In this document: in pieces, positions 1 through 9,790 of the stretch
Layout: each line of letters opens with the position of its first letter
How positions within the stretch are numbered: the stretch's first letter is position 1
NCBI GenBank assembly: GCA_964346475.1
Contig: CAYFUM010000001.1
Span: 1-64,000 of the forward strand
Source of the DNA: DTU036 sp964346475
Lineage (GTDB): Bacteria; Bacillota; Clostridia; Peptostreptococcales; Acidaminobacteraceae
Length of the DNA: 64,000 nt
Direction: 5' to 3'
Translations under genes and position numbers: made by a program
Notes under the pieces: model-generated
The model's input: the letters and a program-made list of their open reading frames with translations, nothing else
The model's database searches: none
Told to the model about the DNA's origin: nothing

Positions 1-568
1 TATTTACCAGGCTCAGCCCATCGGCCCCGGCTTCAGCACAGGTATAGGCCATGGCTGAGATATCCTCGGCGTTGGGAGAGAGCTTTACTATAAGGGGTTT
101 GGTGGTAAAGGGCCTAACAGCCTCCACCACGGCTTTAGCATCCAGGCACCTTATTCCAAAGGCCATGCCCCCTTCCTTCACATTAGGGCAGGAGATGTTA
201 AGCTCTATGGCATCAATTCCAGTGGCGTCAAGCTCGGCGGCTCCCCGGACATAGTCCTCTATAGTGGAGCCTCCCAGATTTGCCAGGGTATAGGTCCCAA
301 GACCCAGCATGTAGTCAAGTTCTTCTTTAATAAAGCCCAGTACCGAAGGGTTCTGAAGGCCAATACTATTCATCATGCCTGAGGGGGTTTCATGGACCCT
401 CTGGCCCCTGTTGCCATCCCTTCTATCCCAGGTCAGGCCCTTGGAGGAGATGCCTCCTAGCCTGGATAGGTCCATGTAGTTTTCATACTCCCTGCCAAAA
501 CCAAAGGTACCCGAGGCAGCAATAACAGGGTTTTTTAAATTCTTTCCTAGAAGATTAATTGTTGTCAA
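1..568 (-). CDS. pyrD: Dihydroorotate dehydrogenase B, catalytic subunit (3' end cut by window)
   Basis: This gene encodes the FMN subunit of the NAD-linked class 1B enzyme that oxidises dihydroorotate to orotate. Reading the minus strand from a TTG codon at 568-566 gives [20 protein letters not shown] and later [11 protein letters not shown], which carries the class 1 catalytic Cys and the substrate-binding Asn. A GGAGGTGATC Shine-Dalgarno lies just before the TTG, so I accept this non-ATG start. The start overlaps the pyrK tail by 14 nt, which implies translational coupling of the two subunits of one complex. About 189 codons are visible, roughly 60 percent of a normal 300-residue protein. 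The FMN-binding C-terminal half is outside the window. Confidence 0.93.
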   Translation of the reverse strand, partial: MTTINLLGKNLKNPVIAASGTFGFGREYENYMDLSRLGGISSKGLTWDRRDGNRGQRVHETPSGMMNSIGLQNPSVLGFIKEELDYMLGLGTYTLANLGGSTIEDYVRGAAELDATGIDAIELNISCPNVKEGGMAFGIRCLDAKAVVEAVRPFTTKPLIVKLSPNAEDISAMAYTCAEAGADGLSLVN

Positions 569-1274
569 AGATCACCTCCCCAGCCTCAAAGACTGGACCC
601 TCCTTGCAGACCCTGAGATGGCCCCGGCTGGTCTTCTGGACGCAGCCCAGACAGGCTCCTATGCCACAGGCCATGTGGGATTCCAGGGAGAGATAGAGCA
701 GGCCCTGGATCCTTTCTCTAACCGCCTTCATCATGGCCATGTTGCCACAGGCGTAGGCGCTCTCATACCTGTCCTCTAAGAGTTCTGTTACAAAGCCTCT
801 ATGACCCAGGGAGCCATTTTCTGTTGAGATGTAGACATTTCTTGCAAGGGCCCTGAATCTGTCCACTAGGAAGGCCTCTTCCTTAAAGCCCAGGTAGACG
901 TCCACCGGTCCCGGAAGCCTCTTTGCCAGAAAGAGCAGGGGGGCAATTCCCACCCCTCCACCTATAAGGGCGCTTTCTCCCTCATTTAGGGGGTAGCCCT
1001 GACCCAGAGGACCCAGGATAGAGATCTTGTCTCCTGTTTTCATCCTGGCCATTATCTCTGTGCCCTGGCCCACCTCCTGGTAGAGGATGCTCAGGCTCTT
1101 TCCATCGCTATCGCAGACTGAAAAGGGTCTTGGCAGGTAGGGTGAGCCAGACCAGGCCCTTAGCATGTAAAAGTGGCCGGGCTCAGGCTTGTCATCCATC
1201 TCCAGCTTCATCTCGTAAATATCCGAGGTCAGCTTGATATTATCTAGTATTTTTACTTCTCTATAGGCTTCCAC
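555..1274 (-). CDS. pyrK: Dihydroorotate dehydrogenase B, electron transfer (FAD/[2Fe-2S]) subunit
   Basis: PyrK passes electrons from the PyrD FMN through a [2Fe-2S] cluster and FAD to NAD+. The 239-residue protein has the ferredoxin-reductase layout: an N-terminal FAD barrel with [10 protein letters not shown], a NAD-binding half with [14 protein letters not shown], and a C-terminal cluster motif CGIGACLGC followed 11 residues later by RVC. The spacing C-x4-C-x2-C-x11-C is the family pattern. The ATG at 1274 overlaps the end of pyrF by 14 nt, and the gene end overlaps pyrD by 14 nt. Its presence shows that this organism has the NAD-dependent class 1B enzyme, not the fumarate-dependent 1A type. 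Confidence 0.95.
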   Translation of the reverse strand: MEAYREVKILDNIKLTSDIYEMKLEMDDKPEPGHFYMLRAWSGSPYLPRPFSVCDSDGKSLSILYQEVGQGTEIMARMKTGDKISILGPLGQGYPLNEGESALIGGGVGIAPLLFLAKRLPGPVDVYLGFKEEAFLVDRFRALARNVYISTENGSLGHRGFVTELLEDRYESAYACGNMAMMKAVRERIQGLLYLSLESHMACGIGACLGCVQKTSRGHLRVCKEGPVFEAGEVIFDNN

Positions 1275-2106
1275 TTATATCCCTCACCATGTCTAGAACT
1301 GCCTGTCTAGTATATTTCTCAAAGTTATCTTCACCATCTTCAAATTTTTTGTAGGCTGTAATTATACCCCTGGAGGAATTTACCACCCCTCCTTTTTTCT
1401 CTCCCAGGTAGAGGGCCACATCCTCAGCCTTACCTCCCTGGGCTCCATAGCCGGGGATGAGGAAGAACTGGTCCGGGTATCTGCTTCTTATTTTTTTTGC
1501 CTCATCCCTATGGGTGCCTCCTGTTACAAGACCCAGGGAGGAAAAACCTTCCGCGCCTCTGTAGGCTTTGGCAAGGTCTGCCAGCCTATCCCCCAGGTGG
1601 TAGAAGAGGCTCTCTCCTTCATAGTCCAGCATCTGCAGGTCCTGGCTTCCTGGGTTTGAGGTCCTAAGAAGGACGAAGACCCCTTTACCCCTTTCCAGGT
1701 AGTCCAGGTAGGGGGTTATGCTATCCAGGCCCATATAGGGGCTGAGGGTAATAAAGTCCGCTTCAAAGTCTCCTTCAAAGTGGGCCTTGGCATAGAGCTT
1801 GGCTGTGGCTGCTATGTCACCTCTTTTTATATCTCCTATACTTATTAGGCCTAGGTGCTTTAGGTATCTTAGGGTGTCAATGTAGGCTTTAAGGCCCTCC
1901 AGGCCCAGGGCCTCATAGTAGGCTATCTGGAGCTTGTAGACTGCCACAAGATCAGCACTGGCATCTATGATGCTCTTATTGTAGTTAAAGAGGACTTCAG
2001 AGACGCTGCCCTTTTTTAGCTTCCTTGGCACATAGTCCAGGTGGCTATCCAGGCCAAGGCAGACGGGGGAGTTTTCCCTTGCTTTTATTACCAGTTTATC
2101 AATCAT
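1261..2106 (-). CDS. pyrF: Orotidine-5'-phosphate decarboxylase
   Basis: PyrF catalyses the last step of UMP synthesis, decarboxylation of OMP. At 281 residues it belongs to the longer pyrF subfamily (about 270-300 residues; E. coli-type enzymes are about 240). Key motifs are [12 protein letters not shown] near the N-terminus, with the first substrate Asp, and [15 protein letters not shown] with the catalytic Lys-Asp pair. The phosphate-gripping segment is near [10 protein letters not shown]. The ATG at 2106 overlaps the pyrC stop by 4 nt (ATGA), and the 3' end overlaps pyrK by 14 nt, so it is mid-operon. The DIKRGDI motif has Ile where most members have Gly or Ala, a mild variant that leaves the catalytic residues intact. 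Confidence 0.94.
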   Translation of the reverse strand: MIDKLVIKARENSPVCLGLDSHLDYVPRKLKKGSVSEVLFNYNKSIIDASADLVAVYKLQIAYYEALGLEGLKAYIDTLRYLKHLGLISIGDIKRGDIAATAKLYAKAHFEGDFEADFITLSPYMGLDSITPYLDYLERGKGVFVLLRTSNPGSQDLQMLDYEGESLFYHLGDRLADLAKAYRGAEGFSSLGLVTGGTHRDEAKKIRSRYPDQFFLIPGYGAQGGKAEDVALYLGEKKGGVVNSSRGIITAYKKFEDGEDNFEKYTRQAVLDMVRDISGSL

Positions 2107-3293
2107 CTCTCCCTCCTAAAAAGAATCCTACCATCCACAATGGTCATCATGACCTGGCCCTTTAGTTTTTTCCCTATAAAGGGAGAGTTTTTAGACTTGG
2201 ACTGGATATGCTCCTCGCTAAAGGTATATTCCCTGTCTAAATCCACCACCACCAGGTGGGCCTCCTGGCCGTCTTCAAGTAGTCCCCTGTTTTTAACGCC
2301 TAGGACCTCCAGGCCTCCCAGGCTCATAAGCCTGCTAAGGGAGCTGAGGGGTAGGTTGTTTTCCTCCACCAGCTTGGTGTAACAGAGGCTAAAGGCACTT
2401 TCCAGGGCAATCATGCCCGGGGAGCCCTTTTCTTTATCCTCCTGGCTGTGGGGGGCGTGGTCGGTGCCGATGCTATCGACATAGCCGGTTTTTATGGCGT
2501 GGATAAGAAAGTCCACATCCTCTTTTTTTCTAATCGGGGGGTTTATCCTGTAGTCGCTATCCCACATATTAAGGTGCTGGGGGGTCACTTCACAGCTCAG
2601 GGGATAGCCCTTTTTCTTACCCTCTATTATGGCCTCCATGGAGCCTTTGGTGGAAACGTGGCACATATGGACCCTGGCATCTAAGTGGCCTGAGAGGTAG
2701 ACATCCCTCAGAGTTATCAGGTCTTCAGCTGCCCTGTAGTCAAAGTCGGAAAGCTCTGGGTCCTCGGCGTGGACCATGATGGTCAGACCCCTTTCCCTGG
2801 ATTTCTCAAGAGCCCTATACATGGTCCTGGAGGAGATTATGCCGGTTCCATCATCGCTAAGGCACTTAAGGCCAGGGGGCAGCTTGTCAAAGTCTATTAG
2901 CTCCTCATCTTTAAAGCCCCTAGTCACCGCCATGACCTGGTGGATATCTATAAGGCTAAGGTCCTTAGCTCTTTTTATTATGTCCTCATAGACCTCATTA
3001 CTATCAACTATGGGCAGGGTGTTGCCCATGAGGTTTACCGTGGTAAAGCCTCCTGCCAGGGCTGCCCTGCTGCCACTTTCCAGGTCCTCCTTGTAGGTCA
3101 TGCCTGGATCTCTGAAATGGGCATGGGTATCACAAAAGCTTGGCATGACTACCAGGCCCTCCAGGTCTAAGAGCTCAGCCTGGGGATAGTCCCTGGGCTC
3201 CTGGATAATTTTTATCCTTCCCTTTTCAATTAAGAGGTGGCCTGGTCTTTCTCCCCGGGCATCCACCATCCGGGCATTTGTTAAAATAAGCAT
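2103..3293 (-). CDS. pyrC: Dihydroorotase
   Basis: The enzyme reversibly cyclises N-carbamoyl-aspartate to dihydroorotate. It is an amidohydrolase-fold metalloenzyme of the class I (PyrC/AllB-like) type. The 396 residues show the metal-binding [10 protein letters not shown], the substrate loop around [24 protein letters not shown] and [13 protein letters not shown] with further His ligands, and the catalytic Asp in [14 protein letters not shown]. An N-terminal beta-sandwich segment ([18 protein letters not shown]) and a matching C-terminal strand region frame the barrel, as usual. The gene abuts pyrI (1 nt after its stop) and overlaps pyrF by 4 nt. Confidence 0.95.
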   Translation of the reverse strand: MLILTNARMVDARGERPGHLLIEKGRIKIIQEPRDYPQAELLDLEGLVVMPSFCDTHAHFRDPGMTYKEDLESGSRAALAGGFTTVNLMGNTLPIVDSNEVYEDIIKRAKDLSLIDIHQVMAVTRGFKDEELIDFDKLPPGLKCLSDDGTGIISSRTMYRALEKSRERGLTIMVHAEDPELSDFDYRAAEDLITLRDVYLSGHLDARVHMCHVSTKGSMEAIIEGKKKGYPLSCEVTPQHLNMWDSDYRINPPIRKKEDVDFLIHAIKTGYVDSIGTDHAPHSQEDKEKGSPGMIALESAFSLCYTKLVEENNLPLSSLSRLMSLGGLEVLGVKNRGLLEDGQEAHLVVVDLDREYTFSEEHIQSKSKNSPFIGKKLKGQVMMTIVDGRILFRRER

Positions 3294-3722
3294 CTATTCC
3301 TCCACGTTGTAAAGGTGGTCACAGTAGTCGCATTTATAGAGATGGGTCTTGGCATCCACCAGGGAAAACCTGTGGATAACATTCCTCTCGGCTGTAGAGA
3401 TACACCTGGGGTTTGAGCACTTGAGAAAGCCCTCCACATGCTCAGGGAGCTTGACCCTGATTTTCTCTATTATTACTTCATTTTCTATTATATTTATGGT
3501 TATGTTCTCATCAAGGATTCCCAGGATTCCAAGATCCATATCTATAACGTTCTCTATCTTTATTATATCCTTTTTTGCGTGCTTTTTGCTCTGGGCATTC
3601 ATAATAAGTGCCACAGTATAGCTGGCCCTGTCCAGTTCCAGTAGTTTAAAGATCTCATAGCCCATACCCGGTGTGATATGGTCTATGACAATTCCCTTGG
3701 TTATAGAATTTATATTTAGCAT
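3294..3722 (-). CDS. pyrI: Aspartate carbamoyltransferase regulatory chain
   Basis: PyrI binds the nucleotide effectors CTP, UTP and ATP and assembles with PyrB trimers into the allosteric holoenzyme. The 142-residue protein has an N-terminal nucleotide-binding domain ([14 protein letters not shown], as in E. coli PyrI) and a C-terminal zinc domain. The four cysteines are in CSNPRC and CDYC, spacing C-x4-C then C-x2-C, the classic tetrahedral zinc site that contacts the catalytic chain. The start overlaps the pyrB stop by 7 nt, which suits stoichiometric co-translation. Its presence means feedback control of pyrimidine synthesis at the enzyme level is likely here. Confidence 0.95.
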   Translation of the reverse strand: MLNINSITKGIVIDHITPGMGYEIFKLLELDRASYTVALIMNAQSKKHAKKDIIKIENVIDMDLGILGILDENITINIIENEVIIEKIRVKLPEHVEGFLKCSNPRCISTAERNVIHRFSLVDAKTHLYKCDYCDHLYNVEE

Positions 3723-4642
3723 TCTTCTACCCCCAGAAGTTTAATAATCAGTGCCATTCTAACATACATACCATATCTAATCTGCTTGAAGTAGAGGGCC
3801 CTGGGGTCCTTGTCCACCTCGGGATGGATCTCATTGACCCTGGGCATGGGATGGAGGATGGCTAGGTCATTTTTTGCCCTAGTTAACTTTTTTTTGTCCA
3901 GTATGTAGCTATCCTTTAGTCTTATATAGTCAGCTTCGTTGAAGAACCTTTCCTTTTGAACCCTGGTCATGTAAAGGACGTCAAGCTCACCTATTACATC
4001 CTCCAGCCTCTCAACCTCCTCATAGTGGACCCCCTTCCTGTCCAGCTCAATTTTTATATGGGCCGGTATATGGAGTTCCTGGGGGGAGATAAAGATAAAT
4101 TTATTGCCAGGATACCTGGCCATGGCCTTGACCAGGGAGTGGACGGTCCTGCCAAACTTGAGGTCTCCGCAGAGGCCCAGGGTCAGGTTTTCAAGGTCCC
4201 CCTTGGACTCTATTATGGTGAGCAGGTCAGTCAGGGTCTGGGTTGGGTGCTGGTGGCCACCATCACCTGCATTTATCAGGGGGATGGGGGAGGAGGCTGC
4301 TGCCAGATAGGAGGAGCCTTCCTTGGGATGGCGCATGGCCATGATGTCAGCGTAGGCTGCCACGGTAAGGATGGTATCCTGGAGGCTCTCGCCCTTGGCT
4401 GCTGAACTATTGGCCCCATCGGCAAAGCCGATTACTTCTCCACCCAGTCTTTTCATGGCTGCTTCAAAACTAAGTCGCGTTCTTGTCGAAGGCTCAAAAA
4501 AAAGAGTCCCTAGCAGCTTTCCTTCACAACAATGGGAAAAGCGCTGAGGACTCGAGATAATGTCTTGAGCCAAAGAGATGATTGATTTAAATTCATCGAC
4601 TGTAAAGTCTTCGCTATTTATCAAATGTTTGCCTTTAAGCAT
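3716..4642 (-). CDS. pyrB: Aspartate carbamoyltransferase catalytic chain
   Basis: PyrB condenses carbamoyl phosphate with aspartate, the committed step of pyrimidine synthesis. Signature motifs are [21 protein letters not shown] (carbamoyl-phosphate site), [20 protein letters not shown], and HPMPRVNEI near the C-terminus. An open frame extends upstream to 4759, but I place the start at ATG 4642-4640. It begins [13 protein letters not shown], gives a normal 308-residue length, and has AAGGAGG 6 nt upstream. The upstream extension would run through the promoter at 4673-4701. This is the first gene of pyrB-I-C-F-K-D. No carAB is visible. Confidence 0.95.
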   Translation of the reverse strand: MLKGKHLINSEDFTVDEFKSIISLAQDIISSPQRFSHCCEGKLLGTLFFEPSTRTRLSFEAAMKRLGGEVIGFADGANSSAAKGESLQDTILTVAAYADIMAMRHPKEGSSYLAAASSPIPLINAGDGGHQHPTQTLTDLLTIIESKGDLENLTLGLCGDLKFGRTVHSLVKAMARYPGNKFIFISPQELHIPAHIKIELDRKGVHYEEVERLEDVIGELDVLYMTRVQKERFFNEADYIRLKDSYILDKKKLTRAKNDLAILHPMPRVNEIHPEVDKDPRALYFKQIRYGMYVRMALIIKLLGVEEC

Positions 4643-4672
4643 TTTAACCTCCTTGGATGTCTTCCTCCACAA

Positions 4673-4701
4673 AATATACAACAAACTGGCAAAATATGCA
4701 A
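4673..4701 (-). promoter_or_regulatory. Promoter of the pyr operon
   Basis: On the minus strand, TTGCAT (4701-4696), a 17-nt spacer, and TATATT (4678-4673) form a sigma-A-type promoter. Transcription would begin near 4666, leaving only about 24 nt of leader before pyrB. That is too short for a PyrR-type attenuator, so any pyrimidine control must act at initiation, by start-site events, or through PyrI. Confidence 0.65.
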
Positions 4702-4834
4702 GGAAAAAAACTGCTATTTTCACCTGGCTTAGGGACTCATTATCTAAAGTTCTGGCCACTGGCCTAATCCTGCTTGCTTTCTAATCCAGCTAGTTATTTA
4801 TTAGGGGCCCAGTTAATATATGCCAGCCAAAATA

Positions 4835-4843
4835 TGCTATTAT
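4835..4843 (+). promoter_or_regulatory. Extended -10 promoter for sbcDC
   Basis: TGCTATTAT fits an extended -10 (TGn followed by TATTAT) and lies 26 nt before the sbcD ATG. No good -35 element is present, which is tolerated with a TGn extension. It faces away from the pyr operon promoter about 140 nt away. Confidence 0.45.
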
Positions 4844-4868
4844 TTATCTAGTAAAGAAAGGACGAGAA

Positions 4869-5966
4869 ATGAAAATACTCCACAGCGCAGACCTACATCT
4901 GGGAAAAAGCCTAAATGACTTCTCCCTGCTAGAACTCCAAAAAGAAATGCTGGAGGCCCTTACAGAGGCGGTAACCAGTCATGACATAGATATCCTCCTT
5001 CTTGCAGGGGACATCTATGATAGGAGCCTGCCCCCCAAGGAGGCAGTGGAACTTTTAAGTAGCTTTCTAACCAGGCTCTGCAGGGAGCTAGATGTCAAGG
5101 TGGTCATGATAGCTGGGAACCATGATAGCCCCCAGAGACTGAGCTACGCCTCGGAGCTTTTGGCGGGCATGGGCCTTTATGTAGCAGGTCTAGATAGGAA
5201 GATGGGGGTTATTGACTTTGGAGATGTGGCTATCTATCCCCTGGCCTACATGGATAGGGCCCAGCTTAACAGTCTCCATGGCACAGGCTACAGGAGCCTG
5301 GAGGAGGCCCTGGCCCACCACCTTTCAGAAATAAAGCTGGACCCAGATAAATTCAATGTCCTTATGGCCCACCACTACATACTGGGGGATAGGCCTCTTA
5401 TTGAAAGTGATTCCGAGAGGCCTCTATTTCTAGGGAGCACTGAAAACATTTCTAAGGAGCTCTTTTTAGATTATGACTATGTGGCCCTGGGCCACATCCA
5501 TACCCAGCAAAAACTAGGGGAGAGGATCTATTACAGTGGGGCCCCCATGAAGTACTCAAAGAGTGAAGCTGGCAGGACCCCCGGCTATCTGGTGGTGGAT
5601 ACAAAGAGTGGTCAGGTGGACTTTCATCCCCTGAGGCTATCCAGGGACCTGAGGGTTCTAAGGGGGAGCTTCTCTGAGCTTTTAGAAGGTGGCAGCCAGG
5701 ATCTAATATTTTTCGAGCTGGAGGATAGAAGCTACATTCCCGATGCCATGAACAGGTTAAAAAAGGCCTATCCCAATGCTTTGGGCCTTAGCTACCAGGC
5801 CATTAAGTCAAGCCTTTCCTCATCCAGGGCCCAGGGTCTTGAATCCCTGGACTATTTCAGCCTCTTTCAGGACTTCTACTATGAAGCCATGGGAAGCAGG
5901 CTGGAGGAAGGGGATAGTGAGCTTGTTAGGAGCCTTCTAGAAAGGAGCAGCCGTGAGACCGATTAG
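4869..5966 (+). CDS. sbcD: Exonuclease SbcCD subunit D (Mre11-like)
   Basis: SbcD is the Mn2+-dependent phosphoesterase nuclease of the SbcCD (Mre11-Rad50-like) complex, which opens DNA hairpins and processes protein-blocked or broken ends. The 365-residue protein starts MKILHSADLHLGKSL and shows the calcineurin-type metal motifs in order: SADLHLG, LAGDIYDR, AGNHDSPQR, MAHHYILG and GHIHTQ. The C-terminal part contains the SbcC-contacting region. The ATG follows AAAGGACGAGAA. The gene overlaps sbcC by 14 nt, so the two partners are co-translated. Confidence 0.95.
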   Translation: MKILHSADLHLGKSLNDFSLLELQKEMLEALTEAVTSHDIDILLLAGDIYDRSLPPKEAVELLSSFLTRLCRELDVKVVMIAGNHDSPQRLSYASELLAGMGLYVAGLDRKMGVIDFGDVAIYPLAYMDRAQLNSLHGTGYRSLEEALAHHLSEIKLDPDKFNVLMAHHYILGDRPLIESDSERPLFLGSTENISKELFLDYDYVALGHIHTQQKLGERIYYSGAPMKYSKSEAGRTPGYLVVDTKSGQVDFHPLRLSRDLRVLRGSFSELLEGGSQDLIFFELEDRSYIPDAMNRLKKAYPNALGLSYQAIKSSLSSSRAQGLESLDYFSLFQDFYYEAMGSRLEEGDSELVRSLLERSSRETD

Positions 5967-8910
5967 ACTTGAAGTTAATGCCTTTGGCCCCTATAGAGAA
6001 AAAAACATCCTGGACTTTAGAGGCTTCTACCAGGGAGGGCTCTTTCTTATAAGCGGTGTTACAGGCTCAGGTAAGACCAGTATTTTTGATGCTATTAGCT
6101 ACGCCCTCTATGGCAGGGCCAGTGGCGGTAGGTCAGCTGATAATCTCAAGAGCCACTATGCCGAGGAAGAATTCTGCTATGTGGACTTTTCCTTCCAGCT
6201 GGATAAAAAAGTGGTCCGGGTCTATAGGAGTCCAAGTCAGAGGGCCCGGGGAAAAAGAAAGGCTCTAAGGCTCTATGAGGCTGAAGCCCGGCTTTATATA
6301 GATGGCCAGCTTGTGGAGAGCTCAGTAGCTGGGGTAACCAGGAAGGTGGAGGAGGTCCTGGGCCTCAAATTTGAGGAGTTTTCCCAGATAATCCTCCTGC
6401 CCCAGGGAGAGTTTCAAAGGCTCCTAGAGGCCAGCAGTGGGGAAAAGGAGGAGATCTTCAGGAGGATTTTCTCCACCAGCCTTATTGAAAGCTTTGTCCA
6501 GGGCCTCATTAAGAAGGAAAGGGAGCTAAGAGAAGACCTGGATAGGCAGATGACCAGGCTCCAGGAGGTCCTGGGAGAGGAGCTAGATAAAAAGGATGCC
6601 AGCCAGCTTATAATAAGTCTGGAGGAAGAGGTTAAAAGGGATGAGAGGGAGCTGGAAGAATTAAAAAAAGAAATCAGCGCCAGCGACAGCCAGGTTAGAG
6701 AACTGGCTCTTTGCCTCCACGGAGTCCAGGAGAAGCTGGCTCTATTTGAAAAAAAAGATGAGCACCTGCAGGGCCAGGAAGAGGTTTTAAGGGGCCAGGA
6801 GCAAGTAGAGGTGAACAGGAAAATCCTCCAGCTGCGGCCCTATAAAGAGGCCCTTACAAGGCTTGAAGGGGAGAGAGAGGTCCTCCTTGATAGACTAGAG
6901 GCAGATAAAAAAGGCCTAGATGAAAAGACTGAGGAGCTGGATAGGCTGGGCCAGGAAGAAAAAAAGATGGAGGCCAGGCTCCTGGGTCTAGCTGGGGAGC
7001 AGGAGGAATTAACCCAGCTTAGGCTGCTTCTTCCTAGATTAAAGGCCTACCTAGAGGCCAGGAAGACTAGGAAACTTTTAGAGGAAGAGAGACTTAGGCT
7101 TAAGGAGAATTTAAAGAAGCTTGAGGCCACCCTAGAGGACTTCAATAAGAGTAAAAAAGACTATGAGAAAAGAAGGCTTGAAGAGGAAGAGGCCAGAAGG
7201 GAGCAGATCAGGCTCCAGGAAATCCTGGCAGACCTGGAGAAGTCTATAGCTGATGGAGAGAGGCTTATAGAGGCTGAGCTTCAAAGAAGAGAGACCAGGA
7301 CCAGGCTAGCTGGTGTAGAAGAAAATATATCCAGATTGGAAGAGGAGTTAGACCTGGCAGAGAAAGACTATGCCAGTACTTTTTCAAGCTACAGGGCTGG
7401 CCAGGCTGGTCTTCTGGCAGCTGGGCTGGTAGAGGATGGAGCCTGCCCTGTCTGTGGTAGCCGGGACCATCCAAGGCCTGCTGCCACTGGGGAGCTGGTC
7501 AGCCCGGATGCTCTCGAGGAAGCAGGTAGAAAAAGAAGCCTTCTAGAAAGGCGCTTAGCCGGCCTGGAGGAGGAAAGAAAGCAGCAGCTAAAAAGGCTAG
7601 AGGACTTTTTAGAGCTTGAAGACTACTCTGGCAGCCTTGAGAGACTGGAGGAGGATAAATCCCTTAGGAAGAAGAAAACCAGTATCTTAGAAGGGATAAA
7701 AAAGAAGCTAGAGAGGCCTCTGGAGGCACCCGACCAGGAGCTCTTTAATGGCCTTAGCAAAAAAATTGACCAGCTTAAAAGGGATCTGGCTGTAAATGAA
7801 ACTAGGATTGGGGCTGAGGATAGGCTTTTAGAAGAGAAGTTTACCTATGCTAGCCCAGAGGAGCTGGAGGGGATAATTGAAAAAAAGGCTGACTATATAG
7901 ATGCCACCAGGAGCCAGGCTGAGAGCCTAAGGGAGACCCTTGGCCAGCATAGGGAGGAGCTGGCAGGTCTTAGAGCCAAGTGGCAGGCCAGTGAGAGAGA
8001 GCTGGAGGAAAGAAAAGGGGCACTGGAAGAGGCCAGGGCCAGCTATGATAGAGAGCTAGAAGGACTGGGCCTGAGCCCGGGCTTTGAGGAGCTAGCTTTA
8101 GATAGGGCTAGCCTAGAGGAGCTGGAAGAAAGAATTAGCCTCTTTAATAAGACCCTGGTGGCTTTGGAGGAGCAGCTAAAGGAGCTTGACCGGGAGCAGC
8201 TAGGCCTGGAGGAGAAAAAACTTCAGGGCCTTCTCGGTGAGAAAAAAGAGCTCCTTGAAGTTAAAAGGGAGGAAGAGAAAAGCCTGCTGGCGGCCCATTC
8301 CAGAAAAGAGGACAACCTCACTAGGTCCAGGCTCTATAACAAAAGGAGGCTGGAACTAGAAGGGGAGCATGATAGGATTTCAAACCTGGCTAGCGTGGCT
8401 GCAGGTAGGAGGGGGGATAGGATCTCCTTTGAAAGGTATGTCCTGGCTGCCTATCTGGACAGGATTCTCACCATGGCCTCGGACCATCTTTTTGATATGA
8501 CCTCGGGCAGGTATAATTTTATACGCAGCGATGCTGCCACCACCAAGGGTGGTGGGAAAAAGGGCCTGGACATAGATGTCCTGGACGCCTATACGGGAAG
8601 CCAGAGGGGTATCAAGACCCTTTCTGGAGGAGAGAGCTTTAAAGCCTCCCTGGCCCTGGCCCTGGCCCTGGGGGATTTTATTCAAGCTCAAAGCTCCTCC
8701 GTTGCCATGGACACCCTGCTTATTGATGAGGGTTTTGGTTCCCTGGATAGCGAGAGCCTTGATTCTGCTATAGAGACCTTGACTGACCTAAAAAACCGGG
8801 GAAGGCTGGTGGGTATTATTTCCCATGTGGAGGAGCTCAAGGAGAGGATTCCTCAAAAAATCCTCATAGAAAAAACCAGTAGGGGAAGTAAACTTCGCCT
8901 GGAGACCTAG
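5953..8910 (+). CDS. sbcC: Exonuclease SbcCD subunit C (Rad50-like ATPase)
   Basis: SbcC is the SMC-like ATPase partner of SbcD. The 985 residues show Walker A GVTGSGKTS near residues 35-43, the Q-loop ILLPQGEFQRLL, two long antiparallel coiled coils rich in Glu, Lys and Leu, and a zinc hook CPVCG near residue 498. The C-terminal lobe has the signature LSGGESF and Walker B LLIDEGFGSLD. The start is GTG at 5953, inside the end of sbcD, giving VRPIRLEVNAFGPYRE, the normal SbcC N-terminus. Length and domain order are typical. Confidence 0.95.
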   Translation: MRPIRLEVNAFGPYREKNILDFRGFYQGGLFLISGVTGSGKTSIFDAISYALYGRASGGRSADNLKSHYAEEEFCYVDFSFQLDKKVVRVYRSPSQRARGKRKALRLYEAEARLYIDGQLVESSVAGVTRKVEEVLGLKFEEFSQIILLPQGEFQRLLEASSGEKEEIFRRIFSTSLIESFVQGLIKKERELREDLDRQMTRLQEVLGEELDKKDASQLIISLEEEVKRDERELEELKKEISASDSQVRELALCLHGVQEKLALFEKKDEHLQGQEEVLRGQEQVEVNRKILQLRPYKEALTRLEGEREVLLDRLEADKKGLDEKTEELDRLGQEEKKMEARLLGLAGEQEELTQLRLLLPRLKAYLEARKTRKLLEEERLRLKENLKKLEATLEDFNKSKKDYEKRRLEEEEARREQIRLQEILADLEKSIADGERLIEAELQRRETRTRLAGVEENISRLEEELDLAEKDYASTFSSYRAGQAGLLAAGLVEDGACPVCGSRDHPRPAATGELVSPDALEEAGRKRSLLERRLAGLEEERKQQLKRLEDFLELEDYSGSLERLEEDKSLRKKKTSILEGIKKKLERPLEAPDQELFNGLSKKIDQLKRDLAVNETRIGAEDRLLEEKFTYASPEELEGIIEKKADYIDATRSQAESLRETLGQHREELAGLRAKWQASERELEERKGALEEARASYDRELEGLGLSPGFEELALDRASLEELEERISLFNKTLVALEEQLKELDREQLGLEEKKLQGLLGEKKELLEVKREEEKSLLAAHSRKEDNLTRSRLYNKRRLELEGEHDRISNLASVAAGRRGDRISFERYVLAAYLDRILTMASDHLFDMTSGRYNFIRSDAATTKGGGKKGLDIDVLDAYTGSQRGIKTLSGGESFKASLALALALGDFIQAQSSSVAMDTLLIDEGFGSLDSESLDSAIETLTDLKNRGRLVGIISHVEELKERIPQKILIEKTSRGSKLRLET

Positions 8911-8964
8911 TAGATAGAGCCATCTTGTGGTAAACTAGGAAGGGAAAAAAAGTGGAGGCGCGGG

Positions 8965-9669
8965 ATGAAAAAACAAAATTCTATTACTCTTATTTTAGGG
9001 GGTATTTCTGTTGTAGTGGCCACAGTTTGGTACCTGGTTATCTTTGGCGGTAATGAGATAGTTGGTGCTACGGCCTATCTCTTTATTCTTTTTTCAATTT
9101 TTGTTTTCTTTGGTGGCCTGGCCATGGTCCAGCTACTGCTGACAAGAAAAAAGAAGTTTCTTCTCTCACCTGCCTTCTATGTTCTTTTGCTCTACTTTAT
9201 AGTATCCCTGGCCCTGAGCCTCTTATTTATGCTAAAGCCTGTAGAGAGAAGGAACCTGCTTATAATAATTCAGGTCCTTCTTCTGGCCATAACCACCATA
9301 TCCCTTTTCATGATGCTTGCTGCCGAGCACAGTACCCCTTCGACGGACTTTGCCTCCATGGAGTGGAACGACCCCATGAGGGAGATCATAAATAAGATCA
9401 GAGCCCTCAAGGATGATCCGGAGAACCAGGCCTTTAAGCCTCTCCTATCCAGGCTCTATGAGCGCAGTGTCTTTATTGACACCAGCCAAAAGCTCTCCCA
9501 GGATGAGGGTCTGATAAAGGGTGTTAAGGATTTGGAAATTGCCCTTATCAGTAGGGATTTTAGCCTAGGAGACAAGGAAGCCAAGGTCAGCGAGCTTGTG
9601 GAAGAATTAGAAGGAAATTTAAAAAGCAGGGAGTATGAGATTAGAAAAAGCCCCTGGACAAAAATGTAG
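8965..9669 (+). CDS. Uncharacterised membrane protein with cytoplasmic tail
   Basis: I do not recognise a family. The 234-residue protein starts MKKQNSITLILGGIS and has four clear hydrophobic segments in the first 120 residues: about 8-28, 36-58, 70-90 and 99-118. A soluble, charged, probably helical region of about 110 residues follows (EWNDPMREIINKIRALKDDP onwards), likely cytoplasmic. The ATG has AGTGGAGG upstream. It is 54 nt downstream of sbcC with no terminator between, so it may be read through from sbcDC, but nothing ties it to DNA repair. Its stop codon lies inside the terminator hairpin that follows. Confidence 0.75.
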   Translation: MKKQNSITLILGGISVVVATVWYLVIFGGNEIVGATAYLFILFSIFVFFGGLAMVQLLLTRKKKFLLSPAFYVLLLYFIVSLALSLLFMLKPVERRNLLIIIQVLLLAITTISLFMMLAAEHSTPSTDFASMEWNDPMREIINKIRALKDDPENQAFKPLLSRLYERSVFIDTSQKLSQDEGLIKGVKDLEIALISRDFSLGDKEAKVSELVEELEGNLKSREYEIRKSPWTKM

Positions 9670-9692
9670 ATAGCTCTTTATCTACATTTTTT
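9661..9692 (+). terminator. Intrinsic terminator after the membrane protein gene
   Basis: AAAATGTAGATA, loop GCTCTT, then TATCTACATTTT form a perfect 12-bp stem ending in TTTT. The TAG stop of the preceding gene is in the left arm. It closes the sbcDC transcription unit. Confidence 0.75.
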
Positions 9693-9790
9693 AATTTAGT
9701 AATTTTTTTCTTTATCAAAGCCATATCTGACAGCCTAAATGCTAAGTAAAGGATAATTTTAAAGGTCTGAAGATATAGTATACTAGTGGT

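Noticed and set aside
3349..3621. Plus-strand frame opposite pyrI
   Set aside because: It is a shadow of a well-supported gene with no ribosome site or family resemblance.
4643..4868. PyrR-binding attenuator upstream of pyrB
   Set aside because: The promoter lies 30-60 nt from the ATG and no terminator/antiterminator pair fits in the leader.
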